The notes beneath the pieces were generated by a model that was given only the letters and a program-made list of their open reading frames with translations, did not search any database and was not told the DNA's origin. Made by a program: the position numbers and the translations under genes. From Saprospiraceae bacterium (GTDB taxonomy: Bacteria > Bacteroidota > Bacteroidia > Chitinophagales > Saprospiraceae): a stretch of DNA of 64,000 nucleotides. Every line of letters begins with the position of its first letter. Within the stretch, counting starts at the first letter, position 1. Positions 32,936 through 42,208 of this stretch are shown piece by piece. The stretch is taken from assembly GCA_026129545.1 (NCBI GenBank), contig JAHCHX010000006.1:62001-126000 (forward strand), given 5' to 3'.

Positions 32936-33685
32936 TTACTGGAAAAACTGCTTGATTTTCTCATCCTGAGCCATTTTCAATTCGTCGTAAGTCCCCTCCG
33001 CATAACATCGCCCGTCGATGAGCATGGCCACGCGGTCTGCTGTGAGGCTCACGCATTTCATGTCGTGCGTGATAATGATGGAAGACGTTTGGTATTTTTC
33101 ATGAATGGCTTTCATCAGCGAAATGATTTCCAAGGCTGTGATAGGGTCGAGGCCGGTGGTTGGTTCATCGTACAAAATAATCTCGGGTTTCAGGATGAGT
33201 GTGCGTGCCAATGCGATGCGTTTGCGCATGCCGCCAGACAGCTCTGCCGGCATCATATCCACCGTGTGTTCGAGGCCAACGTTGCGCAGTGCCTCCATCA
33301 CCATATCGTTCGCGGCAGATTGAGTCAGATTGAACGAATGACGACGCAGCGGGAACTCAAGATTTTCCCGCACGGTCATGGAATCGTAGAGCGCATTGCT
33401 TTGAAACAAAAATCCCACTCTAACCCGAATTTCATCCAAGGCATCGTGACTGAGAGTGAGCACGTTTTGACCCAGCACCCTGATGATGCCCCGGTCGGGT
33501 CGAATCAGGCCGATAATACATTTTATCAGTACCGATTTGCCAGAACCCGACTTGCCCAACACGACCAGACTTTCGCCCCGATGCAAGGATAGGTTGAAAT
33601 CGTCCAAAACCATGTTGGCTCCAAACGATTTGCAAAGCCCCTCGATGGTTATCACCATTTCCTTGTTGTCTGAGTTGCGTGCCAT
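32936..33685 (-). CDS. mlaF: MlaF-like ABC transporter ATP-binding protein
   Basis: 249 residues with all ABC motifs: Walker A LGKSGSGKSVLIK, signature LSGGMRKRIALART, Walker B IILYDEPTTGLDP and the His switch (SIIITHDM). The LSGGMRKR form of the signature is characteristic of MlaF-type ATPases. It would power phospholipid movement between the inner membrane and the MlaD ring. Only two bases separate it from the permease gene, so translation is probably coupled. Confidence 0.92.
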   Translation of the reverse strand: MARNSDNKEMVITIEGLCKSFGANMVLDDFNLSLHRGESLVVLGKSGSGKSVLIKCIIGLIRPDRGIIRVLGQNVLTLSHDALDEIRVRVGFLFQSNALYDSMTVRENLEFPLRRHSFNLTQSAANDMVMEALRNVGLEHTVDMMPAELSGGMRKRIALARTLILKPEIILYDEPTTGLDPITALEIISLMKAIHEKYQTSSIIITHDMKCVSLTADRVAMLIDGRCYAEGTYDELKMAQDEKIKQFFQ

Positions 33686-33687
33686 GT

Positions 33688-34464
33688 TTACAACAAGTCG
33701 GTTATCTGAACAGCAAGCAGGTCAAGGATAAAAATCATGACGGACGACACTACCACGGCTGAATTGGCCGAACGCCCCACCCCTTCCGTGCCTTTGCTCG
33801 AATAGTAGCCTTTGTAACACCCTATGATGCCGACCGCAAATCCGAAAAAGAAGGTTTTGATGACGGCGGGCACTACGTCCATGAAAAGCAGGTGGTCAAA
33901 TATCTGTTTGAAAAACAGATAGAAACTTACGTTTTCGTAAATGTTGATGCCCAAATAAGAACCGTAGAGCGATATGGCGTCGGCAATGATGACCAAGATA
34001 GGCAACATCAGCGTGGCAGCAAGCGTGCGGGTGACGACCAAGTATTTGAACGGGTTGGTGCCAGACACTTCCATCGCGTCTATCTGTTCCGTCACCTTCA
34101 TGGAACCCAGCTCTGCGCCGATGCTGGAGCCGATTTTTCCGGCAAAAATTAGTGCCGTAAGTATCGGCCCGATTTCGCGCACGATGGAAATGCCGACCAT
34201 CGCCGGTATCATGGCTTCTACACCGTAATAGACCATCGTCGGGTGTAGCTGCATGGTCAGCACCAAGCCCATGATGAACGCCGTGAGACCCGCAAGAGGC
34301 AGCGACTTGTAACCGACGACGAAACACTGACGCACAAACTCGCGCACCTCATAGCGGGGGCTGAATCCTTCTGCAAAAAAGCGGGCAGCAAAGCGGCTCA
34401 ATTCGCCAGCATCGTGCAGAAATCGGCGGGTGCTTTCAGGAAGGGTTAATTCAAGTTTGGTCAT
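33688..34464 (-). CDS. mlaE: MlaE-like ABC transporter permease
   Basis: 258 residues of the MlaE permease family. The conserved core is visible: FIMGLVLTMQ, GISIVREIGPILTALIFAGKIGSSIGAELGSMKVTEQIDAMEV and NPFKYLVVTRTLA. Five to six membrane helices are present. It is first in the mlaEFD run. A TAnnTTTG match at 34482-34489 lies just upstream and would give a very short leader. Confidence 0.92.
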   Translation of the reverse strand: MTKLELTLPESTRRFLHDAGELSRFAARFFAEGFSPRYEVREFVRQCFVVGYKSLPLAGLTAFIMGLVLTMQLHPTMVYYGVEAMIPAMVGISIVREIGPILTALIFAGKIGSSIGAELGSMKVTEQIDAMEVSGTNPFKYLVVTRTLAATLMLPILVIIADAISLYGSYLGINIYENVSFYLFFKQIFDHLLFMDVVPAVIKTFFFGFAVGIIGCYKGYYSSKGTEGVGRSANSAVVVSSVMIFILDLLAVQITDLL

Positions 34465-34481
34465 ACGCTTCCTATTTGCCT

Positions 34482-34489
34482 CAAAAGTA
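34482..34489 (-). promoter_or_regulatory. Candidate -7 promoter element of the mla-like operon
   Basis: TACTTTTG on the minus strand fits TAnnTTTG and ends 18 bases before the mlaE ATG, implying a leader of roughly a dozen bases. No TTG at the usual spacing was found. Confidence 0.4.
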
Positions 34490-34535
34490 AGTTAGTTGGG
34501 ATGGTTTGAGTTGTTTGATCTGCAACTCAAACAAC

Positions 34536-35294
34536 TCATCTTGCCGTCAGCCCTCCATCAATCACCAATTCGGCACCTGTCATGTACGACGACTCGTCGG
34601 AGGCGAGAAACAACGCCCCGTACGCGATTTCGATAGCCTCGCCGATACGACCCAACGGGCACATCGCTTTCATCATCGCATCGCGTGCGGCGGCATCCAC
34701 TGGCAGGATGTGTTCCGTCATCGGGGTCATCACGCCGCCCGGATGGATGGAGTTGACGCGGATGTTGAATGGCGCAAACTCAATGGCTTGGTCTTTGGTC
34801 AGCAGCAGCATGCCCGCTTTTGAGGAGGAGTAGGCAGCGCCGTTGCCGCCCACAAGGCCAGCGATGGACGAGTTGTTGACGATGGAGCCTTTGCCTGATT
34901 TTTTCAGATGCGGCAACGCGGCCTTTGCGCCCAAAAAGGCACTCGTCAGGTTGATGGAGAGGATTTTATTCCAGCGTTCGAGCGAAGTCAGTTCGGTGGT
35001 TTCCATCGGCTGATAGACCCCGGCATTGTTGATGAGGATGTCAATTTTGCCGTAAAGTTGCGCGGCTTTTTCCACGACTTTTTGCCAGTCGGACTCAGAG
35101 GTGACATCGTGGCTGACGCACTCGATAGAAAGGCTGTGTTTGCGAGCCTCCTGCACCCAAGTGTTCATTTTTTCAAATTGGATGTCGGTGGCCAACACCG
35201 AGGCACCCTCTTGTGCAAACAGGCGGGCGATGGATTCGCCCATGCCCCCGGCTGCGCCAGTGACGATGGCGACTTTGTTGTGTAAACGAGCCAT
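34536..35294 (-). CDS. SDR-family NAD(P)-dependent oxidoreductase
   Basis: 252-residue classical short-chain dehydrogenase. The cofactor motif TGAAGGMGESIA is near residue 12, NNAG near 90, and the catalytic Ser, Tyr and Lys lie in SSIAGLVGGNGAAYSSSKAG. Asp at the end of the second strand (ATDIQ) suggests NAD preference. The PGGVMTPM loop and the FLASDESSYMTGAELVIDGG end are typical. The substrate is unknown. It precedes the mla-like operon by about 70 bases, but that operon has its own -7 element. Confidence 0.9.
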   Translation of the reverse strand: MARLHNKVAIVTGAAGGMGESIARLFAQEGASVLATDIQFEKMNTWVQEARKHSLSIECVSHDVTSESDWQKVVEKAAQLYGKIDILINNAGVYQPMETTELTSLERWNKILSINLTSAFLGAKAALPHLKKSGKGSIVNNSSIAGLVGGNGAAYSSSKAGMLLLTKDQAIEFAPFNIRVNSIHPGGVMTPMTEHILPVDAAARDAMMKAMCPLGRIGEAIEIAYGALFLASDESSYMTGAELVIDGGLTAR

Positions 35295-35367
35295 AGTTGG
35301 TTGATTTGTAGAATTGGTGATTTATGCGAATCAAGGGTTAGAAAATTGACTTCATTTTAAGCGACTT

Positions 35368-35401
35368 ACGTTTACGAAACTTTTGAAAGTTTCGTAAACG
35401 T
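35368..35401 (-). terminator. Perfect 16-bp hairpin after the T9SS protein gene
   Basis: ACGTTTACGAAACTTT and its exact complement are separated by only two bases. It lies about 75 bases beyond the stop of the T9SS gene and before the SDR gene. It could be a terminator (no U-tract) or a palindromic operator for the SDR gene. Confidence 0.5.
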
Positions 35402-35476
35402 GGGTGCTTAAAAATATGATTTTCAACACTTTGGATTTTCCAACTTTTGATTCGCATGGTTTGTTGAATTGTTTTG

Positions 35477-37102
35477 TCACTCGTGAATCAATTTGTAGGC
35501 AGCCAAGCGACCATCTTTTGTTCGCACCTGCAAACCATACAGTCCGGCAGGCAAATCGCCAGTCTGAATCACAACGGCCGTATTTTCAACTGCCGTGATT
35601 TCGCGCACAAGGCGACCTGTGGCATCGTACAAAAAAACAGATTGCATCCGAACCTCCTCACTTTCCACAAGCACCCAACCGGCAAAAGGATTTGGCGAAA
35701 TGGTGATAGGCAGCCTTGATGAGGGTTCTGAGGTCGGCACATTGCCCGGACAACCCTCGGACAAATCGAAGCAATTGTCGAATAGGTCTTGCACGGCATC
35801 CATGGTCGCGCCCACAATGGAGAGGTTGTCGGCGACACTGCCATTGGGGTCTTTGCGTACCCAAGCATAGCCCAGTACCAACTCATTTATTGCACCCGGA
35901 ACCAAAGTGAACGGCCCAAATGATGTCAATGCCTTGCGCTCTCCTGGCGTATTGCCATCACTGATTTCCGACCAATCAGAAGGATTGAGGGGGTTGCCAG
36001 CATACATGAGGCCATTGTTTGGAAAAGGTGTGCCATCGAGGCGGCGGCCTGCCAGCAGATTGTAATAATGCTCGGGTGCGGTGAGATTGGCATCATCCAC
36101 AGGTACAAAATGCCATCCGTCCACCACCTCCCCTATTTCGTTGAGCGGCCCACGCAGCAGGTCAACCGCTATCACGGGCGGCGTGTTTTCAAATCCGCCT
36201 TCGTCCACTTCGTCGCCGTTGTAAGCAAAAACGACCCGCCGCGCGGGGTCGCAACCGATGAAATCATCGCCGCCATTGCCTACTTCAAAATCCATAAAGA
36301 CACCTAAGTAGCAGGAATCCAGCGGGATGGGACTCTTGTTGATAAGCTTATAAGTCACATACACCACCCGGTCAACCGGCGAGCCTTCCGGGCAGTCTAT
36401 GCCAAAAAACTGGGTCTGAACCTCCATGCCCAATGGCGACCCGCCCGATTGTGTGTGTGGCCCGACATCGTGGAAGGCAAACCACAACTCTTCATCGGCA
36501 TTGTATATTAATGGGCAGCCTCTCAATTCGAGTACTGGGTAATCGCCGAAATCAGGCTCATAAACCCCATTAGAAAATTTGTCGTAGAAGCCAGCAAAAT
36601 AATTGAAATTTGAAAATGGCAAATCGAAGCCATAGTAGTTGAAGAAAAAAGGATTACCCCGTGCGGGCCAGCTGTAAACGGCCGGAATCTGGCTGGCCGG
36701 ATTTGCAATATGCGCATTTATTTGTGCGCTGGTCACATCCGCAATGAAATTGAACTCCGGATAGGGAATCAAATCATCCAGCAAGACACCGGGATAGAAA
36801 TCCGTTTTCCCGTTTTCGTTGTAAAGTTGAGCCGACACATGGAGATTGCCCGCCGAATCTCGCCCGCCCAGCCATAGTCCGGCGGATTTCATCATTGAAA
36901 TTTCGGGCAAACCACCTGTTGTGGCCGGGACAAGAAATTCGCCGTTTTGGCCGCCCAGAAAAAAAGCGCCGTTTGATTGGACACGTGCGCGGACGGAATT
37001 GGCTCGCAGTGTATCGCTAACGGTTATAGTTTGAGCATACATTTCGCTCATGGTTGCCATCAGCAGGATGGCAAAGATTGCAAGGGTTGTTTGTTTGTTC
37101 AT
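35477..37102 (-). CDS. T9SS-secreted protein with type A sorting domain
   Basis: 541 residues with a signal peptide (LAIFAILLMATMSEMYAQ). The body has motifs recurrent in large Bacteroidota secreted proteins: GLWLGGRDSAGNLHVSAQLY, GDYPVLELRGCPLIYNADEELWFAFHDVG and YVTYKLINKSPIPLDSCYLGVFMDFEVG. The last ~75 residues form a sorting domain (ITISPNPFAGWVLVES, VFLYDATGRLVRE, LPAGLYGLQV). It should be secreted or attached to the surface by T9SS. No enzymatic motif is recognisable. Confidence 0.85.
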   Translation of the reverse strand: MNKQTTLAIFAILLMATMSEMYAQTITVSDTLRANSVRARVQSNGAFFLGGQNGEFLVPATTGGLPEISMMKSAGLWLGGRDSAGNLHVSAQLYNENGKTDFYPGVLLDDLIPYPEFNFIADVTSAQINAHIANPASQIPAVYSWPARGNPFFFNYYGFDLPFSNFNYFAGFYDKFSNGVYEPDFGDYPVLELRGCPLIYNADEELWFAFHDVGPHTQSGGSPLGMEVQTQFFGIDCPEGSPVDRVVYVTYKLINKSPIPLDSCYLGVFMDFEVGNGGDDFIGCDPARRVVFAYNGDEVDEGGFENTPPVIAVDLLRGPLNEIGEVVDGWHFVPVDDANLTAPEHYYNLLAGRRLDGTPFPNNGLMYAGNPLNPSDWSEISDGNTPGERKALTSFGPFTLVPGAINELVLGYAWVRKDPNGSVADNLSIVGATMDAVQDLFDNCFDLSEGCPGNVPTSEPSSRLPITISPNPFAGWVLVESEEVRMQSVFLYDATGRLVREITAVENTAVVIQTGDLPAGLYGLQVRTKDGRLAAYKLIHE

Positions 37103-37158
37103 GGTGATGTAGTTTGTTGTCAGATTTTTTTTCTATTGTTTTGTTGCTGAAAATCCAT

Positions 37159-37629
37159 CTATGAAGAGGCCCAAGCCAGCAAGGCGAGAAACAAGACAAT
37201 TAGCAAACTATTCAATACAATCCCAGCAATGGCCAACCCCTGAACAAGCCCGGTGCGATACCAGCGCTTGGCTCTTACAAGCCCGATGATACTTAGAATG
37301 AGTCCCGCGAGCCCAAACGGGATAGTCAAGATAAAACCCAAATAAGGTGAAATAAACCAAGAAAGCAATGCAAGCAAGCCAACCGTCAGACCCGAGATAG
37401 CAAGCCCTTTCCCGTCACCATCACCGGGTTTGCCCAAGAATTTTTCTGCTTTCGCAAGGTGTTTAAGCAGCCGTTTTTCGACAAATTTTTTAAAGAAACC
37501 GCGTTTTTCGCCGTCTTGTTTTACCAAAAAAGAGGACTGCGAAACAAAGGTCGAATCAGGCGCTGTGCGAATCGTCGCTTCTGTCGAGAAGGGAAGGCTG
37601 AACAGGAAAATGATGATGAAATAGCGCAT
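37159..37629 (-). CDS. Small DUF4190-like membrane protein with signal peptide
   Basis: 156 residues. An N-terminal signal-like helix is followed by a basic, Lys-rich stretch (GEKRGFFKKFVEKRLLKHLAKAEKFLGK). Then come three hydrophobic helices with LAISGLTVGLLALLSWF, FGLAGLILSIIGLVRAKR and GLAIAGIVLNSLLIVLFLALLAW. This Gly-rich pattern matches DUF4190-type proteins. The function is unknown. It lies 23 bases after ppsA and could be co-transcribed with it. Confidence 0.65.
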   Translation of the reverse strand: MRYFIIIFLFSLPFSTEATIRTAPDSTFVSQSSFLVKQDGEKRGFFKKFVEKRLLKHLAKAEKFLGKPGDGDGKGLAISGLTVGLLALLSWFISPYLGFILTIPFGLAGLILSIIGLVRAKRWYRTGLVQGLAIAGIVLNSLLIVLFLALLAWASS

Positions 37630-37652
37630 AGCTTCAAAATATGTTGGTCAGT

Positions 37653-40172
37653 TCATTTAAAAATCTCCCCGCCATCACCTTCCCGTTCCCACTCCCGATT
37701 GGTGACAGGGGCGGGATTAACGTAGGTATTGTCGCGGGCAGGCGAAGTCGTTTCGCCCATCGGCGGCGGTTCTTCAATGCCGGTTTTGGGCTCCTTCGAC
37801 TCTGCCGCGTTCATGTTCTCAATCCCCTTCAGCAGCGCGTCCGCATTGAAAGAAATACTGTCAATGCCCTCATTCACCAAAAACTGCGCAAACTCTGGCA
37901 TATCGCTGGGGGCCTGCCCACATAGCCCGATTTTGATGCCTTTTCGGCGAGCAGTGCGAATGGCGGAGGCAATGAGCCGCATCACTGCCGCATTTTTTTC
38001 ACTAAAAAGATTGCTCACGAGGGCGGAGTCGCGGTCGAGGCCGAGCGTGAGCTGGGTGAGGTCGTTGGAGCCGATGGAAAAGCCATCGAACACTTCGGCA
38101 AATTCTTCGGCCATCAGCACGTTGCTCGGTATCTCGACCATGACGTAGATTTCGAGGCCGTTTTTTCCGCGTTCGAGGCCAAATTCCTTCATCGTTTCTA
38201 TTACTTGTTTGCCTTCCTCCACCGTGCGGCAGAAAGGAACCATCAGTTTCACGTTCGTGAATCCCATTTCTTCGCGCACCCTTTTCATGGCCTTGCATTC
38301 GAGCGCGAAACCATCTTTGTAGAGCGGCGAATAGTAGCGCGACGCACCCCGAAAGCCGAGCATCGGGTTTTCTTCCAACGGTTCAAATTGCTGGCCGCCG
38401 ACGAGGTTGGCGTATTCATTGCTCTTGAAATCGCTCATGCGCACGATGACATCGTGCGGGTGAAACGCCGCCGCGATGGTCGCCACGCCCTGGGCGAGTT
38501 TGTCCACGAAATAGTCCTTTTTATCGCGGTAGTGCCGTGTCAGGTGGGCAATGCCTTCCTTGATGCCGGGGTTGGCGACTTGCTCGAAGCGGGTGAGCGC
38601 CAACGGATGCACCTTGATATGGTGGGTGATGAGAAATTCCATGCGCAGCAGCCCCACGCCCCGATTGGGCAAAAACGACTGCTGGAACGCCAGCGACGGG
38701 TCGCCGAGGATGAGCATGGGGGCCGTTTTGGGCATTTGCAGGTTGGAGATGTCTTTTTCCTCTACTTCCCAATCGGCTTTTCCGGCGTAGATGAAGCCCG
38801 TTTTGCCCTCTGCGCAACTGACCGTTATCAGGTCGCCGTCGTGAATTTTATCGGTCGCGTTGCCGCAGCCCACAATGGCGACAGTACCGAGTTCGCGGGC
38901 TACAATGGCGGCATGGCTGGTGCGCCCACCTTTGTTGGTGACAATGGCGGCGGCGCGTTTGAGGATAGGGTCCCAGTCGGGGTTGGTGATGTCGGTCACG
39001 AGCACCTCCCCATCTTGCAAGAGGTTGGCTTCCTGAGGCGAGCGCAGGAGCCTCGCCCGCCCGAAAGCGATTTTTTCGCCCAACGCGATGCCTTCGGCGA
39101 GTTTCTGCCCCTTTGTTTTTATTTTGTAGGCACGCACCACAGCCTGTTTGCTCTTGCCCGCATGGACGGTCTCAGGTCGCGCTTGCACGATGTAGAGTTT
39201 GCCGGTCGCGCCGTCCTTGGCCCATTCGATATCCATCGGCCTGCCGTAGTGCTGCTCGATTTGGACACACCATTTGCCCAGCATGGCCACATCGGCATCG
39301 CTGATGGAAAAGAGGTCGCGTTTGTGGTCGGGGGAAGGTTTGTTTTCCACCGTCGAGGCAGCGTTGGCGGCTTTGGAATAAATCATCGTCCATTCTTTAC
39401 CGCCGAGTTTTTTCTGGATGATGGGGTTGAAGTGTGTGCCGATATGAGGCTTGAAAAGCAAGAACTCATCGGGGGTGGAGCGGCCTTGCACGATGTTTTC
39501 GCCGAGGCCATACACGCTGTCAATCACCACCACCTTGTCGAAACCCGTGTCGGGGTCGAGGGTAAAGGCTACGCCGGAAGAAGCCAAATCGGAACGCACC
39601 ATTGTTTGCACCCCTACCGAGATGGCCACGTCTATGTTGCCGAAGCCTTGGTCTTCACGGTACTTGATGGCGCGGTCGGTGAACAAGGAGGCAAAACAGC
39701 GATGCACCGCGTCCACCAGCTCCTGTTCGCCGCTGATATTGAGAAAACTGTCCAACCGCCCGGCAAAACTTGCGGAGGGCAAATCCTCTGCCGTCGCGCT
39801 GCTGCGCACAGCCACCGAAATATCTGCTCCTTCACGCTGGCGCAACTGTTGGTAAGCTTCTTTGATGGCGGCTTCTACCGCTTTGGGCAAGGCTGCTTTC
39901 AAAATCAAATCGCGCGCTTGTGTGCCGATGGATTCGAGATTGGAGAGATGCGCCTTGTCTAATTGTGCCAGCAAGTCGCTCAGGGGTTTGCGCAATTTAT
40001 GCTCTTCCAAAAACAACCGATAGGCTTCGGCAGTGACCGCAAACCCATCTGGCACCATGATGCCTTTTGGCACCAATTGGCAGAACATTTCCCCCAACGA
40101 GGCATTTTTGCCGCCTACAAGGGCGAGTTCGCGCATGGATATTTCCGAGAAATGTTTAATCAAGAAGGGCAT
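37653..40172 (-). CDS. ppsA: Phosphoenolpyruvate synthase
   Basis: 839 residues. Converts pyruvate, ATP and water to PEP, AMP and phosphate, feeding gluconeogenesis. The N-terminal ATP-binding domain shows GGKNASLGEMF, RSSATAEDLPSASFAG and GLGENIVQG. The swivelling domain has the phosphorylated His in TNKGGRTSHAAIVARELG. The C-terminal PEP-binding barrel has GVGLLRMEFL, GFRGASRYYS, SNDLTQLTLGLDRDS and LCGQAPSDMPEFAQFLV. The length is near the family norm. ASFAG is followed by RLDSFLN instead of the common QQETFLN. The last 40 residues are a low-complexity tail. Confidence 0.95.
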   Translation of the reverse strand: MPFLIKHFSEISMRELALVGGKNASLGEMFCQLVPKGIMVPDGFAVTAEAYRLFLEEHKLRKPLSDLLAQLDKAHLSNLESIGTQARDLILKAALPKAVEAAIKEAYQQLRQREGADISVAVRSSATAEDLPSASFAGRLDSFLNISGEQELVDAVHRCFASLFTDRAIKYREDQGFGNIDVAISVGVQTMVRSDLASSGVAFTLDPDTGFDKVVVIDSVYGLGENIVQGRSTPDEFLLFKPHIGTHFNPIIQKKLGGKEWTMIYSKAANAASTVENKPSPDHKRDLFSISDADVAMLGKWCVQIEQHYGRPMDIEWAKDGATGKLYIVQARPETVHAGKSKQAVVRAYKIKTKGQKLAEGIALGEKIAFGRARLLRSPQEANLLQDGEVLVTDITNPDWDPILKRAAAIVTNKGGRTSHAAIVARELGTVAIVGCGNATDKIHDGDLITVSCAEGKTGFIYAGKADWEVEEKDISNLQMPKTAPMLILGDPSLAFQQSFLPNRGVGLLRMEFLITHHIKVHPLALTRFEQVANPGIKEGIAHLTRHYRDKKDYFVDKLAQGVATIAAAFHPHDVIVRMSDFKSNEYANLVGGQQFEPLEENPMLGFRGASRYYSPLYKDGFALECKAMKRVREEMGFTNVKLMVPFCRTVEEGKQVIETMKEFGLERGKNGLEIYVMVEIPSNVLMAEEFAEVFDGFSIGSNDLTQLTLGLDRDSALVSNLFSEKNAAVMRLIASAIRTARRKGIKIGLCGQAPSDMPEFAQFLVNEGIDSISFNADALLKGIENMNAAESKEPKTGIEEPPPMGETTSPARDNTYVNPAPVTNREWEREGDGGEIFK

Positions 40173-40534
40173 GACATTCCGATTTTTGTTTGCCCAAAAA
40201 TGGCAGCATCGTGAAGGAGCGGGAAATGATGATGGTCAGGCGGGAGGGTGATGTTGATTGATTTGATTGCCCGCCCAGCTAAGCCGTTCGGACAGGCTCG
40301 CGCAAGCAAAGCGAATGAGATTCGATTTAACGATTTCACAAAATATCACCCCTGTTTCTCACCTCCCTCAGCCTCTCGCCTGACAACAGTTCCTTTCGCC
40401 CCTGATTTGCATCATTATGTAGCGGCGATGTGCGTCCCCACCTTTGGGTATGCAAAAGCGGGATGTGACGAAAGCCCCAATCCTGCGGAGCGATGAAACT
40501 CACATTGTTCATTCACTCAAACCTTTCTCAGTCC
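40173..40534. other. Intergenic region between divergent ppsA and OM barrel genes
   Basis: About 360 bases with no convincing gene, repeat or clear promoter motif. It must hold the promoters of both divergent genes. Confidence 0.35.
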
Positions 40535-41173
40535 ATGAAAAAATTGGCTATCATCCCCGTATTGATGCTCTTGGTGCATGCTGCGTCCGTTGCCCAATTG
40601 TTGGAGCAGGGCAATTTTATGGTTGGCTCGACAGTGGGATTCTCGACCGCCAACTCTAAAGTCACCAGCGGAGGCGCAGGCAGCGAAGGGCTTTCGGCCC
40701 AACAGGTCAACGTGGCCCCTGCTATCGGCTACTTCATTTTGGACAATTTTGCCTTGGGCCTCGGCGCCGACTACACACTCAACTCCGTGACCGAACCCGG
40801 CCAAGACAAAACAACTGACAGCGACTTGCTCTTTGGACCATTTGCACGCTACTACTTCTCTCTGGGCGACAACGTGGCGCTGTTTTTCACAACCAATTTT
40901 GGGTTTGGCAACTCAAAAGACGAGCAAATAGTGGGCGAAAACAAGCAAAGCATCGAGACCAACGTCTTTGCCGTCGGTGCTGGCCCAGGCCTGACGGTAT
41001 ATTCAAGAGGCGGTTTCGCCATTGAGACCATTTTTAAGTACAACTACGCCAACAGCCAGTTCGACTCCACTACGGGAGGTGTCACTACTACCACCAAGAC
41101 GCGCACCAACCAGTTCTCGTTGGCACTGGGGCTACAGTACTACTTCGGCGGCTTCCGGCGCGTGCGGGGTTGA
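40535..41173 (+). CDS. Outer-membrane beta-barrel protein (OmpA/OmpW-like size)
   Basis: 212 residues from the ATG at 40535 (MKKLAIIPVLMLLVHAASVAQ), which gives a clean signal peptide; the longer frame adds 14 unlikely residues. The mature part is alternating-strand sequence (FMVGSTVGFST, IGYFILDNFALGLGADYTL, GPFARYYFSLGDNVALFFTTNFGFG) ending in SLALGLQYYFGGF, as expected for an eight- to ten-strand barrel. A dispersed repeat copy starts 21 bases after its stop. Function unknown. Confidence 0.8.
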   Translation: MKKLAIIPVLMLLVHAASVAQLLEQGNFMVGSTVGFSTANSKVTSGGAGSEGLSAQQVNVAPAIGYFILDNFALGLGADYTLNSVTEPGQDKTTDSDLLFGPFARYYFSLGDNVALFFTTNFGFGNSKDEQIVGENKQSIETNVFAVGAGPGLTVYSRGGFAIETIFKYNYANSQFDSTTGGVTTTTKTRTNQFSLALGLQYYFGGFRRVRG

Positions 41174-41194
41174 GCGATGTTGCAGACTGATGTA

Positions 41195-41290
41195 TACCTT
41201 GACTCGCTAGGATTTGTTAGATGAACATGATTGATGTTCTTGATTTTTAGCAGATTGCGATTGCAGTCATGCCCAAAACCTAACGGTGCG
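41195..41290. repeat. Dispersed intergenic repeat, copy 1
   Basis: About 95 bases running from ACCTTGACTCGCTAGGATTT to CAGTCATGCCCAAAACC. Related copies lie at 51879-51974 and 58733-58826, with partial ones near 49322 and 49948. The inner CATGATTG and the later CAGTCATG are imperfect inverted counterparts, so the element may fold. Always intergenic. Confidence 0.75.
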
Positions 41291-41396
41291 AAGTATAAGT
41301 ACGCTGGCGGCATTAGTTTGTTCTGAACGCCAGCGTACTTAGCACAAAGCAAACCATGGTGCCGGGCCGACACTCGTTTGTCGCCCGGTATTTTTT

Positions 41397-41404
41397 TATT
41401 TTTG
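41397..41404 (+). promoter_or_regulatory. Candidate -7 element upstream of the LolA-like gene
   Basis: TATTTTTG fits TAnnTTTG, with a TTG (41378-41380) 16 bases upstream. It lies inside the longest open frame of the next gene and supports a start at 41440. Confidence 0.4.
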
Positions 41405-41439
41405 CCCAACTTATTCACCACAACCCATCGCTGACCATT

Positions 41440-42204
41440 GTGCAAAATCAGACCCTTCTACTCTTAATTCCTGTTTTTCTATTCGGCATGCGAGCATCAT
41501 CCCTCGCCCAACAACAGGAAGACGCCGTGGCCATCGTCCGAAAAGCCGACGAACGAGCGCGTGGAAAAACTTCCATCGCCGAAATGACCATCACCACCGT
41601 CCGCCCCAAATGGACCCGCTCGATGGACATCAAAGCATGGACGAAGGGCAACGAAATGGCGCTTATTTTGGTCAAATCGCCCGCCAAAGACAAAGGCACG
41701 ACTTTCCTGAAGCGCAAAAAAGAAGTCTGGAACTGGCTTCCTTCGCTCGAACGCACCATCAAACTACCCCCCTCCATGATGTCGCAGTCGTGGATGGGCA
41801 CCGACTTCACCAACGACGACTTGGTGAAAGAATCCTCCATTGTGGATGATTATGTGCACAAATTGCTCGGCTCAGAGAAACAGGGCGACCGAGACTGCCA
41901 CAAAATTGAACTTACCCCAAAACCCGAAGCGGCGGTCGTGTGGGGGAAAGTCGTCGTCTGGGTTGACAAAAAGGACTACATCCAACTCCGCACTGAATTC
42001 TACGACGAAAACGGCGCACTATCGCAGACCATGATTGGCGCTGACCTGAAAATGCTTGGCGGCAAATTGCTCCCGTCGCGCATCGAAATGACCCCTGCCG
42101 ACAAAAAAGGACACAAAACCGAAATCGCCTACAAGTCGCTCGAATTCGACAAGCCGTTGGCCGATAGTTTTTTCACGACGGAGAATATGACGAAGGTCAA
42201 GTAG
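41440..42204 (+). CDS. LolA-like outer membrane lipoprotein-sorting protein
   Basis: Using the GTG at 41440 gives about 254 residues with a signal peptide (LLLLIPVFLFGMRASSLAQ). The rest resembles the LolA_like family annotated as outer membrane lipoprotein-sorting protein: AERARGKTSIAEMTITTVRPKWTRSM, WTKGNEMALILVKSPAKDKGTTFLK, WNWLPSLERTIKLPPSMMSQSWMGTDF, and WVDKKDYIQLRTEFYDENG. It would be a periplasmic chaperone carrying a lipid or lipoprotein. It heads a run with two FtsX permeases, an ATPase and a barrel. An earlier start at 41356 is possible but gives no good signal peptide. Confidence 0.82.
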   Translation: MQNQTLLLLIPVFLFGMRASSLAQQQEDAVAIVRKADERARGKTSIAEMTITTVRPKWTRSMDIKAWTKGNEMALILVKSPAKDKGTTFLKRKKEVWNWLPSLERTIKLPPSMMSQSWMGTDFTNDDLVKESSIVDDYVHKLLGSEKQGDRDCHKIELTPKPEAAVVWGKVVVWVDKKDYIQLRTEFYDENGALSQTMIGADLKMLGGKLLPSRIEMTPADKKGHKTEIAYKSLEFDKPLADSFFTTENMTKVK

Positions 42205-42208
42205 AGAA

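Noticed and set aside
38205..39962. 585-codon open frame antisense to ppsA
   Set aside because: The ppsA frame has complete catalytic motifs. The antisense frame has no family features and mirrors the codon use of ppsA.
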